This document shows positions 47,649-57,005 of a stretch of DNA of 64,000 bases, piece by piece. Both the position numbers and the translations under genes were made by a program. The DNA lies in the NCBI RefSeq assembly GCF_003856525.1, contig NZ_RJVQ01000002.1, positions 124,001-188,000 on the forward strand, given 5' to 3'. Each line of letters starts with the position of its first letter. The first letter of the stretch is position 1. The notes beneath the pieces were generated by a model. The model saw nothing but the letters and a program-made list of their open reading frames with translations, made no database searches and had not been told where the DNA came from. The DNA is from Vibrio viridaestus. GTDB taxonomy: Bacteria > Pseudomonadota > Gammaproteobacteria > Enterobacterales > Vibrionaceae.

Positions 47649-49035
47649 ACGTATCAAATATTACGGAGAGGAGTCATCTGTTCCTTCAAAGTTGTTTGAT
47701 CTATTTTGGGTTGCGCTTATTCTAAATCTATTAGCTCAATTTTATACTCAAACTTTTAGCGTACTTTACCAACTAGCTATGTTTTTTGTGTTATTTGTAT
47801 ATTACGTAGTGGCAGAAGTCGCTGGTGTATATAAACCTAATAGATATACATCTTTTACTCAAACATCCATTGGTATACTAACTACTTGGAGCGTATGTGT
47901 TGCGACGTCGCTAGCAATAGCATTTTTTGTTAAGGTATCTGAAGAGTATTCAAGAGTTGTGCTTGGCGGATGGTTTGTGGTTACCCCTGTTGTTTTGATT
48001 GCTTGGCGGCTCGTATGTCGCAAATTATATCGATTTCTTCGTTCTACAAGATCGAAACGCGAGAAATCTATCATCATAGGTGCGACGAGCAGCGGTCTAC
48101 AGTTAGCAACTGAACTTAAAGACAAGTACTCAGAAACAGAAATGTTAATTGGTATATATGATGATAGGGGCTTGGATAGGATTGGGAAGATACTGCCAAG
48201 TACTCTAAGAGGAAGAATTTCAGATGCACTTTTATTAGCGAAGCATCATAGTGTCGACAATGTATACATCGCTCTACCAATGGAAGCAGCAAAGAGAATT
48301 AAAGATATACTTAACGCATTTTCTGACACAAATGCGAAAGTTCATATTGTCCCTGATTTTTTCATTTTCGATTTAATGCAATCAAGAGTTCGTTCCGTAG
48401 GTAATATGGTTACTGTTAGTATTTTTGATACACCATTTTACGGATTTACAACTGTGGTTAAACGTCTAGAAGATATTTTCATAGGCTCAATCATATTAGC
48501 ACTTATCAGTCCAATATTAGTAATAATAGCTATAGGCGTTAAGTTATCTTCTCCGGGCCCAATCATATTTAAGCAGGAAAGATATGGCTTAGATGGTCGA
48601 CTTATCAAAGTCTGGAAGTTCCGCTCGATGAAGTCAATGGATAATGGCTCGGTGGTAAAACAAGCCACGAAAAACGACCCAAGAGTTACGCCGTTTGGAG
48701 CATTTATCCGCAGAACTTCATTAGACGAGCTACCCCAATTTATAAACGTTATTACAGGGCAAATGTCCATTGTTGGACCAAGGCCACACGCGGTAGCCCA
48801 TAATGAAGAATACAGAGGTTTAATCAATAAATATATGCTTAGACATCATGTTAAACCAGGTATTACCGGTTGGGCACAAGTAAATGGATTTAGGGGTGAA
48901 ACTGACACACTTGATAAAATGGAAAAAAGAATAGAATACGATCTACTTTATATCCAATCATGGTCATTATGGTTAGATATGAAAATCATATTCTTAACGA
49001 TTTTTAAGGGATTTATAGGTAAGACAGCCTACTAA
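47635..49035 (+). CDS. wcaJ: WcaJ-like undecaprenyl-phosphate glucose phosphotransferase
   Basis: This enzyme starts repeat-unit synthesis by placing a hexose-1-phosphate, probably glucose, on undecaprenyl phosphate at the inner membrane. The 466 residues contain four N-terminal membrane segments (about 15–120), a nucleotide-fold middle (about 140–245), a further membrane helix near 280–300 and the catalytic bacterial sugar-transferase domain with KVWKFRSMK, TSLDELPQF and SIVGPRPHAVAHNEEY. It is the only initiating transferase in the locus. Confidence 0.9.
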   Translation: MGSNKRIKYYGEESSVPSKLFDLFWVALILNLLAQFYTQTFSVLYQLAMFFVLFVYYVVAEVAGVYKPNRYTSFTQTSIGILTTWSVCVATSLAIAFFVKVSEEYSRVVLGGWFVVTPVVLIAWRLVCRKLYRFLRSTRSKREKSIIIGATSSGLQLATELKDKYSETEMLIGIYDDRGLDRIGKILPSTLRGRISDALLLAKHHSVDNVYIALPMEAAKRIKDILNAFSDTNAKVHIVPDFFIFDLMQSRVRSVGNMVTVSIFDTPFYGFTTVVKRLEDIFIGSIILALISPILVIIAIGVKLSSPGPIIFKQERYGLDGRLIKVWKFRSMKSMDNGSVVKQATKNDPRVTPFGAFIRRTSLDELPQFINVITGQMSIVGPRPHAVAHNEEYRGLINKYMLRHHVKPGITGWAQVNGFRGETDTLDKMEKRIEYDLLYIQSWSLWLDMKIIFLTIFKGFIGKTAY

Positions 49036-49047
49036 TCGAATTGGACA

Positions 49048-49650
49048 ATGTTTAAGGTTAAGACACAAGAAATGTATAATATGTTGACTAGGGCGTTAGT
49101 ACCTTTATTTATGGGATGTTTCCTATGGCTTATCTCACTTAATAGTTGGGCTGGTGAGTATAATTTAGCTGCTGGAGATACGATAAAAATATCTGTTTAT
49201 GGAGAGGAAGATTTAACCTTCGATGAATACTTAATTGACGGTAGTGAAACAATCGATTATCCGTATTTAGGCAATATAAGTCTGCATGGTAAAACTATAC
49301 AGAAGTTACAAAATTATATTACTAGTGGTCTAAAAGGGACTTACCTCGTAGATCCAAAGGTCACAGTGAGTATAGTGAAATACAGAAATATTTATGTTAA
49401 TGGAGTCGTTAATAGGCCCGGAGGTTATGAGTACCAACCTGGTTTGACAGTTCAGAAGGCTATTGCACTTGCGGGTGGTTTTTTAGCTAGGTATCGGAAA
49501 ACTCGCGGCATATATTTAACGAAAGATAGTGAGATTGAAGGACTTTCGCAACAGCAGATCGAAGCCTTTTTAAAAGATAGACCTCAAGTTGATTTAAATG
49601 ATCCAGTAGGACCTGGAGATATCATTTACGTCGTAAGCTCATTTTGGTAA
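49048..49650 (+). CDS. Minimal polysaccharide export (OPX/Wza-type) protein
   Basis: Only 200 residues, against 379 in Wza. A signal peptide (FLWLISLNSWA, cut before GEYNL) leads to one Poly_export domain (LAAGDTIKISVYGEEDL) and one SLBB-like domain (IYVNGVVNRPGGYEYQPG). There is no consensus lipobox cysteine and no C-terminal amphipathic helix to cross the outer membrane. It is therefore probably a periplasmic ring that needs another outer-membrane component. Start uncertain: ATG 49048, 49072 or 49081. Confidence 0.82.
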   Translation: MFKVKTQEMYNMLTRALVPLFMGCFLWLISLNSWAGEYNLAAGDTIKISVYGEEDLTFDEYLIDGSETIDYPYLGNISLHGKTIQKLQNYITSGLKGTYLVDPKVTVSIVKYRNIYVNGVVNRPGGYEYQPGLTVQKAIALAGGFLARYRKTRGIYLTKDSEIEGLSQQQIEAFLKDRPQVDLNDPVGPGDIIYVVSSFW

Positions 49651-49663
49651 GTAGGTAATAGGA

Positions 49664-51865
49664 ATGCAACAAGTATTTACTAAGGCAACATCGCCAGAAG
49701 AAGATGCTATTGATATACAGCATTATATAAAGTTGATATATAGTAATTGGTTAAAAATAGCGTCATTTACGGTGTTAATTACTATAATCGCAGTTCTAAT
49801 TGCTTTACAAATCACACCTAAATATACAGCAACGGCAACCTTACTTATTGAGTCTAAAGAAAAGCAAGCTGTTACCTTCGAAGATGCCTTATCATTAGAT
49901 TCTAATAAGCAAGAGTATTACAATACTCAATATGAAATTTTAAGGTCATCGACTATTGCTGAAAAGGTAATTAAAAAACTCAATCTAGATCAGCTCAAAG
50001 AGTTTAATCCATCTTTAAGCAACGAGGTGGGATTTTGGGATAAGGTTAAAGAATCGCCATTATTTGCTTCGTTATTAAAGAAAGAGGAAGTGAATGAAGA
50101 AGATAAAAATGAGTCGGTTCGTCAATCAGTTATTAATGCTGTAAAAAGCAGACTTACTATTTCCCCTATTAGTAGTACACATCTTGTTAATATATCCTTT
50201 GAATCTAAGGATAGAAAGCTAGCTGCAAAAATTGCGAATGAGGTTGGTTATGCCTATATAGAAACCAATTTAGAATCCAAATTGTCAGCGACCCAATATG
50301 CTTCTAGTTGGATTACAGGTAGGTTAAGTGATTTGCGTGATCAATTGTCTAAGTCAGAACAAGCGCTATCAGACTTTCTGATTAATGAAAAGCTAATAGA
50401 TGACTCTGGTATACAAACATTAGCAAGCCAAGAACTCGCAAATCTTACTAAACGTTTGGCAGATGTTAGAGATCAACGCATAGAAACTGAATCTGCGTAT
50501 TCAGCGCTTACATCAGGCCATGTTACTGATGTAGGTAGCTTGTCATCAATACCTGCTATTTCACAACATCCGCAGGTTATTGCGATTCGTCAGGCTGAAC
50601 TAGCAGCAATCAATCAGGTTAAAGAGCTTAGCAAGCGTTATGGTCCGAAGCATGACAAGATGATTCAGGCACAGGCTAAACTCGACTCTGTGGAAGCGCA
50701 AGCGAAAGATGTTACTGAGAAATTGATTGCGGGTATAGGTAAGGAGTTGCAAGCGCAACGCAAGCAAGAGCAGCTACTTGAGAAGGAAATTAACGATAAA
50801 AAATCAAATTTTCAGACCCTGACTGTAAAACGTAGTAAATATGAAGCGTTACAGCGTGAAGTTGAAACAAATAGAGAGTTGTTAAATACATTTTTAACTA
50901 AACAGAAGGAAACTAGTGCTACAGAGGATTACGATTCAGCAGTAGCTCGTTTTACCGATATGGCAGCTGTTCCTCAGTATCCTAGCAAGCCTAACAAGAA
51001 ACTAATTGTTGGATTTGCAACGTTTGTTAGTATTTGCTTTTCTATCTTTATTATTCTTGTCAATGACTTATTAAAAAACAGTATTAGCACTGAGAAGGGA
51101 TTAGAAGATAAATTTGGTTTTCTTCCTTTGGCTTCTGTGCCAAAAATTAAATCAAAACGATTTGCTAAAAAGCCAATAGATAGCAGCATCTTTGGAGAGG
51201 ATAAAGAAAGTATATTTTCTGAGTCTATTCGTTCGATAAGAACTTCCTTAATGCTATCAAACATTAATAAATCACATAAAACTATAGCAATAACATCTTC
51301 ACTAGCAGGGGAAGGTAAAACATCAATTGCTGTAAATATGGCACAATCATTTGCTACGATCGAAAAAACGTTGATTATAGATTGTGACCTCAGAAAACCT
51401 AACTTAGCTGAGCGTTTTGGGTTTAAATCTTCGCAACAAGGTCTGACTAACCACTTAGCTATGGGGACCGCTATTGAGGACTGTTTATACCAGGATTCCA
51501 AAACGGGTCTAACAATCTTGCCGGCAGGTATGTTTAGCGCTAATCCTCAAGAAATTCTATCCTCTGCGAAGTTTAAATTGATGCTAGACAATTTAGCAGA
51601 CAAGTTTGACCGAGTTATTTTAGATACTCCACCGACTATACCTGTTAGTGATACTTTAATTATAGGCAAAATGGCAGATTCAGTTTTGCTAGTAATAAAA
51701 GCTAATGAAACTAAAATTAATACAATCAGAAAAACTATTAATAAGCTTATTAGTCACGATTTAGTGATTGATGGAGTTGTATTAAACCAAGTCAGTGAAA
51801 GAAGTTCAGCTGATAAGCACTATGGCTATTATGGATATGGTACTTACGGCAAGAATGCTGAATGA
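49664..51865 (+). CDS. wzc: Wzc-like polysaccharide co-polymerase/tyrosine autokinase
   Basis: A 733-residue BY-kinase that sets chain length and links polymerisation to export. N-terminal Wzz domain with membrane helices at about 32–50 and 445–465 and a long periplasmic coiled coil between; C-terminal kinase with Walker A SSLAGEGKTS (about 545–554), Walker A' IIDCDLRKPN and Walker B VILDTPP. The C-terminus ends in a cluster of five tyrosines (HYGYYGYGTYG), the autophosphorylation site. It follows the OPX gene by 13 bases and ends before a strong terminator. Confidence 0.92.
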   Translation: MQQVFTKATSPEEDAIDIQHYIKLIYSNWLKIASFTVLITIIAVLIALQITPKYTATATLLIESKEKQAVTFEDALSLDSNKQEYYNTQYEILRSSTIAEKVIKKLNLDQLKEFNPSLSNEVGFWDKVKESPLFASLLKKEEVNEEDKNESVRQSVINAVKSRLTISPISSTHLVNISFESKDRKLAAKIANEVGYAYIETNLESKLSATQYASSWITGRLSDLRDQLSKSEQALSDFLINEKLIDDSGIQTLASQELANLTKRLADVRDQRIETESAYSALTSGHVTDVGSLSSIPAISQHPQVIAIRQAELAAINQVKELSKRYGPKHDKMIQAQAKLDSVEAQAKDVTEKLIAGIGKELQAQRKQEQLLEKEINDKKSNFQTLTVKRSKYEALQREVETNRELLNTFLTKQKETSATEDYDSAVARFTDMAAVPQYPSKPNKKLIVGFATFVSICFSIFIILVNDLLKNSISTEKGLEDKFGFLPLASVPKIKSKRFAKKPIDSSIFGEDKESIFSESIRSIRTSLMLSNINKSHKTIAITSSLAGEGKTSIAVNMAQSFATIEKTLIIDCDLRKPNLAERFGFKSSQQGLTNHLAMGTAIEDCLYQDSKTGLTILPAGMFSANPQEILSSAKFKLMLDNLADKFDRVILDTPPTIPVSDTLIIGKMADSVLLVIKANETKINTIRKTINKLISHDLVIDGVVLNQVSERSSADKHYGYYGYGTYGKNAE

Positions 51866-51876
51866 TGCTTCAATCT

Positions 51877-51910
51877 AAAAATTGGCTTTTCTGTAGAAAA
51901 GCCAATTTTT
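51877..51910 (+). terminator. Strong terminator inside the polysaccharide locus
   Basis: A perfect 15-bp stem AAAAATTGGCTTTTC / GAAAAGCCAATTTTT with a TGTA loop and T-rich end, 11 bases after the wzc stop. Either the locus is two transcripts, or RfaH-modified polymerase reads through. Confidence 0.88.
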
Positions 51911-51950
51911 TATTTCTGGCGAAAATTGTATAAGGTGTGACTATTAATCT

Positions 51951-53015
51951 ATGAGAATTCTTCATGTTGCAGAAACTGTTGTTGGCGGAATTGCCACTTA
52001 TCTGAATTTCTTAGAAAAAATTCATGATGATGAACAATCGATCCATAATGTTTATCTACTTCCAGACAGTCAAGCAAAATATATTAGTGGTGAAATTGTT
52101 ACTTTTAAGCGTGATTCGAGAGGGCTTTCGGCTATTTTACAAATGATGCTGGCCTTTATTAAAACATATAAAAAAGTAAAGCCTGATGTGATTTTTTTAC
52201 ACAGCTCATTTGCTGGGTTAGTTAGATTGATTGCTATCTTTAATCCCGAAATAAAGAGTAAAATAATATATTGCTCTCATGGTTGGTCTTTTGATATGGA
52301 AGATAAAAAGCCATTGTATCTTAAGATCTATGCAAAGATAGAACGATTCTTAGCATATTATTGTAGGACAATAATATGTATTTCAAAATACGAAATGGAG
52401 AGAGCTAAACAAGTCAATATACGCAACGATAAACTATGTGTTGTATATAATTGTGTCGATGACAATGTCTCCTTATTGGACAATGTAGATAAAGATAAAT
52501 TTAAACTAGATAAAAATAGAATTTATTGCCTTTTTGTTGGTAGAGATAGCAATCAAAAAGGTTTCGATCTTCTTCCAGCAATATCTGAATTTTTGCCTCA
52601 AAACATGACGATTTTAGTTGTTGGGAATTTGAAGGAGTATGAGAGTAACGAAAAAATACAGCATTTTGGGTGGTGTACTAAATCTGATGTAGATTACTTA
52701 CGTTCTAAGAGTAAATTTTTACTCATACCATCTAGGTGGGAAGGATTCGGCTATGTTGTAGTAGAAGCATTTAGGCAAAATCTACCAGTTATTGGTTCAA
52801 ATAGAGGCGCACTTCCTGAATTAATTAGAGAGGGAAAAGACGGATTTATATTTGATCTGTCTGATATATCGAGTATAAAGCCTAAAATTGACCTTATATT
52901 AGACGATAAGATTCACCAAGAAGTAAAAGTAACTATGGCTGATAGATATAAAGATTTCTCTTTTGATAAATTCAACCTAAATATTTTAGATATCTACAAT
53001 AAAGTGGCTAAATAA
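51951..53015 (+). CDS. Glycosyltransferase family 4
   Basis: A 354-residue GT-B enzyme. It begins RILHVAETVVGGIATYLNFLEKI, the acceptor-domain start common in capsule GT4 enzymes, and has the donor site SRWEGFGYVVVEAF followed by NLPVIGSNRGALPELI with the E-x7-E acids intact. First gene after the internal terminator, so it may have its own promoter within the short gap. Donor and linkage are unknown. One base separates it from the next gene. Confidence 0.82.
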   Translation: MRILHVAETVVGGIATYLNFLEKIHDDEQSIHNVYLLPDSQAKYISGEIVTFKRDSRGLSAILQMMLAFIKTYKKVKPDVIFLHSSFAGLVRLIAIFNPEIKSKIIYCSHGWSFDMEDKKPLYLKIYAKIERFLAYYCRTIICISKYEMERAKQVNIRNDKLCVVYNCVDDNVSLLDNVDKDKFKLDKNRIYCLFVGRDSNQKGFDLLPAISEFLPQNMTILVVGNLKEYESNEKIQHFGWCTKSDVDYLRSKSKFLLIPSRWEGFGYVVVEAFRQNLPVIGSNRGALPELIREGKDGFIFDLSDISSIKPKIDLILDDKIHQEVKVTMADRYKDFSFDKFNLNILDIYNKVAK

Positions 53016-53016
53016 T

Positions 53017-54060
53017 ATGATAACAATTAATACATCAATATCTACTTCGGCCGGTGGAATCGAGGCTCTAATTAGAAGTTTTCATGAGATATTCAACGAG
53101 AAGGCAACAGAGTATTATTTTACGTCTAATAGTAAGGAGATATTCGAAAGAGTAGATGGAGTATTATATAGCCAAGTAGGTGAAATTAACTCAGGCAAAT
53201 TTGCGAAAGTAGTATCAAAGATTAGACTATATATCACTCTTTTATTTGGATTCTCTTTTAATCAGAAGATTTTTATATTTCACCCAACAGATCTATTGTA
53301 TATCCCACTGCCCACCATCTTGTTGAATAAGATTATACTTGTACAAACAAACCGGCTAGATGTGACTTTCACACGTTTAGGTAGACTCGGGATGTTTCTT
53401 AAAGGCAGATTTGTCTATAAATATACAGTATATACAGATCTAGATAGAACAGATTATATTAAAGCTTTTCCAGGGCTAAAAAAAGAAAAAATCAATGTAA
53501 TCCCTAGAGGGTGTAGAATACCTACAGCTACCACTCCTTTAAATATTAGTAGAAAATTGGTTACAATTGCACGAATTAATGAAGATCAAAAACGCTTCGA
53601 GCAAATGATAAAAGTTATGGAACACCTTCCGAATGACTATTCACTAACAATATATGGTGAAGGGACTGCAGATGAAGTCACTAGATTAAAAGAAAAAATT
53701 GCTAGTTCACAAGCTAATATTACGTACGCTGGTGGTGTATCGGACGTAACCCAAGTGTTGAGATTACACAGTATATTTATTATGACATCTGCGTATGAAG
53801 GTTTTGGACAAACACTCATTGAGGCTCGAAGTCAAGGGTTACCCATTGTCGTATATGATACTTTTACTGCTGTGAATTGGGTGGTAAAAAATGGAAAAAC
53901 TGGATTTATTCATGAGTTTGGTGACTATCAGTCTATGTGTTCAAGTATCGTAACTCTTGCAACAGACGAAAAGCTATATAACGAAATGAGTTCATCTTCT
54001 CTTAAGTTAGCTGTTGAGACAGATAACAGCGTTGTTAAAGAGCTATGGAGAAATATTTAA
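53017..54060 (+). CDS. Glycosyltransferase family 4
   Basis: A 347-residue GT4 with STSAGGIEALIRSFHEIF at the N-terminus and a donor site SAYEGFGQTLIEARSQGLPIV. Its C-terminus overlaps or abuts the GT2 gene (TAATG). It should act on the lipid-linked repeat unit alongside the flanking transferases. The specific sugar cannot be predicted from sequence. Confidence 0.8.
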   Translation: MITINTSISTSAGGIEALIRSFHEIFNEKATEYYFTSNSKEIFERVDGVLYSQVGEINSGKFAKVVSKIRLYITLLFGFSFNQKIFIFHPTDLLYIPLPTILLNKIILVQTNRLDVTFTRLGRLGMFLKGRFVYKYTVYTDLDRTDYIKAFPGLKKEKINVIPRGCRIPTATTPLNISRKLVTIARINEDQKRFEQMIKVMEHLPNDYSLTIYGEGTADEVTRLKEKIASSQANITYAGGVSDVTQVLRLHSIFIMTSAYEGFGQTLIEARSQGLPIVVYDTFTAVNWVVKNGKTGFIHEFGDYQSMCSSIVTLATDEKLYNEMSSSSLKLAVETDNSVVKELWRNI

Positions 54061-55022
54061 TGACTCATGATTTGTCTATTATTATTCCCTGTTTCAATAA
54101 CCAGAGTGATATTGATAACATAACTTATCGTCTCATGTCCATTAGGGACAACAGTGAACTACAATTTGAAGTTATCATTATTGATGACGGTTCAGAATTA
54201 CCTATATCAGTTGCTGACGAAGTTGCTAATAAATTAAATCTCAAGTTAGTCCATAAAATTAATGAAGGAGTTTCAAAGGCTCGAAATACCGGACTAGAAT
54301 TATCAAATGCTGAATTTTGTGTTTTCATTGATTCTGATGATAATGTTGATGATAAATTTTTTAGTATAGTAAATGACGCCATTAAAACGACTGATATCGA
54401 TCTTGCATATTTTCCTTATCGCATAATTAAAAATGGTCAACCCACTTTAAGAGGTAGCGACGTTGTGGGGTCTAGTATAGGTCATAATTTATTAAAAAGT
54501 ATTTTTTTAAAGAAAACGTTTTTTCATATTTGCTCTTTTGTATTTAAAGTGGAATTCTTAAGACGTAATAATCTTAAGTTTCACGAAGAAATAAGGCTGA
54601 GTGAAGATGTCCTATTCGTTGTTTCATGTTTGAGTAAATCGAAGTATATATTCGCATCAGAGAATGCATATTTCAATTATATAGATAATTCAGTGTCAGT
54701 GATCAATACAGATCAAGGTTTAAAAGAACTCAATCATTTAATAGCATTTTCTGAAATCAAATCTTTAGATGTATCAAATCTTAATAAGAGTAAAAACTTT
54801 TTTATTTTAACATGCTGTATAAATCTACTTTTTAGAGTTTTACGTAGAAAATCTAGCGATAAAATGATAAAAAAAACGGTTCTTACTGAGCTAGTGAACT
54901 TCTCAAAATCAATCGGTCCATCTACAATAAATTTGACAACTTTCCGTGGTGCAGTTGTATTTACTTATATAACTGCATTACGTTGTCATTTAGGGCGATT
55001 TATTATTTATATAGGACATTGA
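54060..55022 (+). CDS. Glycosyltransferase family 2
   Basis: A GT-A inverting transferase of about 320 residues with DLSIIIPCFNN at the start, the first acid in VIIIDDGSE, the DXD-like motif FIDSDDNVDD (about residue 85) and LSEDVLFVVS, the catalytic-base region. I prefer ATG 54060, which overlaps the preceding stop as TAATG and suits translational coupling; ATG 54045 five codons upstream is the alternative. A hydrophobic C-terminal stretch may attach it to the membrane. Confidence 0.83.
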   Translation: MTHDLSIIIPCFNNQSDIDNITYRLMSIRDNSELQFEVIIIDDGSELPISVADEVANKLNLKLVHKINEGVSKARNTGLELSNAEFCVFIDSDDNVDDKFFSIVNDAIKTTDIDLAYFPYRIIKNGQPTLRGSDVVGSSIGHNLLKSIFLKKTFFHICSFVFKVEFLRRNNLKFHEEIRLSEDVLFVVSCLSKSKYIFASENAYFNYIDNSVSVINTDQGLKELNHLIAFSEIKSLDVSNLNKSKNFFILTCCINLLFRVLRRKSSDKMIKKTVLTELVNFSKSIGPSTINLTTFRGAVVFTYITALRCHLGRFIIYIGH

Positions 55023-55023
55023 T

Positions 55024-56253
55024 GTGAAAATATTATTATTGCTCGTTTCAATATTTTGTTTATTTGAAAATACGTCCTTAATGTCAATTGGTGGAGTTTA
55101 TACTGCGTCTTTAACATTTTTATTATTTCCTATTATCGTTTTAATTGGTTTCTTTAAGTTTGTATCTGGTAAGACTAATAAACCACAAAAGATACTCGTT
55201 ATTTCTTTTGCTTTTTTGGTTTTTTATTCTTTAGTTCTAGCCTATTTTTATGTTGGTTCAAACTATTTTTCTTTTTATTTGGATCGAGGGGTTAGATTGA
55301 TTTTAATAGGATCTAATATAGCAATAGTCTCCTTTTTTCTACTGTCATTCAGTTCTTTTTATATTAGAAAATCTTATTTTTATATAGGGGTGAGTGTCCT
55401 AGTAATTTTAATTATTAATGTAGTGGCACCATCTATTGTTAATAATGTTAGCTTTTTACAGGGTACACCTGCTTATTCCCCAGACCGATTGCGTGGATTT
55501 ACTTTAGAAGCAAGTACATTTGGATTTCAACTATGTGTAGGAATACTAATGCTTAGTTGCTACTTTAGGTTAAGTATCTCTTATGTGATTCCTATTACTA
55601 TGTCGTTATTAATTCTTACTACATCTAAAGGTGCTCTATCGTCGTTACTTCTTGCTACTGGAATTGCAGTCGTTATTAACTCCCAGAATAAAGTTTTAAA
55701 AGTATTCGTTGCAGCTTTGAGTATAGTTGTTGGAATATATATATTCCAAACATTATTACAAAGCCAGTTCACGTCAGATATTCAGAAGTATACGAGCGTA
55801 AGCACACGTGGAACTATGATTCTTACAGCTGTCTGGTCATTATTTTATAATCCTCTTGGGGTCGGTTTTTTCGGCTACTTTGACTCAATATATACTAACG
55901 GCCCGCGCGTTATCTCCGTTTTATCTCATAATTTTGTAAATCTTTTTAATTTCAAGGAAGTAGCAAGTTACTTTATATGGGGCACTGTGCAATCAGTTTC
56001 AACCAAAACATTTTTCTTTGATTGGGTTATTTATTTCGGCCTGTTCACTGTTTTTCTCTATACCAAGTTTATCGCTTTGTTAATTAAACAGGCAAAAAAT
56101 GAGGGGATTGTCCAATTAGTAATGATTGTTTTTGTATTGTTATCAATTACGTTTTACGTACCTCTTGATGGCCGCTATATTGCTCTTTTCCCTATTATGT
56201 ACCTGTATGTTAAGTCGCGAGAAACGCGTTCACGGATAGAAACTGATGTCTAA
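55024..56253 (+). CDS. wzy: Wzy-like polysaccharide polymerase candidate
   Basis: A 409-residue, very hydrophobic protein with about ten to twelve membrane helices and a larger periplasmic loop around residues 255–330 (containing TRGTMILTAVWSLFYNPLGVGFFGYF). This is the general plan of Wzy polymerases, which link repeat units in the periplasm. Sequence identity in this group is low, so the call rests on topology and context. GTG start directly after the GT2 stop. It overlaps the following gene by 8 bases. Confidence 0.7.
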   Translation: MKILLLLVSIFCLFENTSLMSIGGVYTASLTFLLFPIIVLIGFFKFVSGKTNKPQKILVISFAFLVFYSLVLAYFYVGSNYFSFYLDRGVRLILIGSNIAIVSFFLLSFSSFYIRKSYFYIGVSVLVILIINVVAPSIVNNVSFLQGTPAYSPDRLRGFTLEASTFGFQLCVGILMLSCYFRLSISYVIPITMSLLILTTSKGALSSLLLATGIAVVINSQNKVLKVFVAALSIVVGIYIFQTLLQSQFTSDIQKYTSVSTRGTMILTAVWSLFYNPLGVGFFGYFDSIYTNGPRVISVLSHNFVNLFNFKEVASYFIWGTVQSVSTKTFFFDWVIYFGLFTVFLYTKFIALLIKQAKNEGIVQLVMIVFVLLSITFYVPLDGRYIALFPIMYLYVKSRETRSRIETDV

Positions 56254-56941
56254 TGAAAAGCTTAAAACCTTTTTTATGTATTTTGTAATGCTTGTCAGTA
56301 TTTTCCTGGTTGTAGTATCCTTCCGATTTGGAATCGCTGATTTGTATAAAGTTGCGTTAGAAAGACAAATAGGTTTTTATAATAAGTATACGATCCTTGG
56401 GAAAATTGATAGTCCTGACAGATCTCTTCCGACTATGATGGCTTTGCAAAAAAGCCTATTGGGATGGAACAGCCTAAGTCCAGAGCATAATGTATTATCT
56501 GCTAGACTAGAAACAGATTTATTTTTTGATAGTATTAGTTTGTCACCAGAACAGAGACGAGAGCATCTATCATCAGCGCTCAGCTATTACGATAGAGCAA
56601 TTAAAGCACGTCCACTTTTTCCAGATACATATGTCCGTAAGGCGTATGTCATGCTATACGCGAAAATGGATAAACAAGACATCCTTAGCGAATTAGATTT
56701 AGCCCATAAGTATGGCCCCTATGAGATTATTGTCGCTCAATCAACCATTGATATACTATTCCAACTGTGGGATCAGCTTAGTACTTTCGGAAAAAAATCG
56801 GCGATCGATGTAATTCTCCATCCAAATAGATACGGTTTTAATAAGTATACTTTTGATGAAGCTGTTGCGTCATCGCCCAGCAAGACTAAAATTTGTCAGC
56901 TTGCTAATTTCATGAAGAAGTATATAAAATCATGTCATTAA
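56246..56941 (+). CDS. VpsP-like membrane-anchored TPR-type protein
   Basis: A 231-residue protein with one N-terminal membrane helix (about 8–28) and a helical, TPR-like periplasmic region with YYDRAIKARPLFPDTYVRKAY (about 113–133). It resembles VpsP-family proteins of Vibrio exopolysaccharide loci, whose role is not known. Lying between two polymerase-like genes, it may help assemble or regulate the polymerase. Identification as VpsP-like is tentative. Confidence 0.55.
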   Translation: MSNEKLKTFFMYFVMLVSIFLVVVSFRFGIADLYKVALERQIGFYNKYTILGKIDSPDRSLPTMMALQKSLLGWNSLSPEHNVLSARLETDLFFDSISLSPEQRREHLSSALSYYDRAIKARPLFPDTYVRKAYVMLYAKMDKQDILSELDLAHKYGPYEIIVAQSTIDILFQLWDQLSTFGKKSAIDVILHPNRYGFNKYTFDEAVASSPSKTKICQLANFMKKYIKSCH

Positions 56942-57005
56942 CGTTATTTGTTTTAGTTTTTATTTAGATTGTATCAATTTTAGCTTTTTATTTAGGTAAA
57001 TTAGT

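Noticed and set aside
48438-48827. Minus-strand frame opposite wcaJ
   Set aside because: It overlaps the conserved sugar-transferase domain and has no ribosome site or family features.
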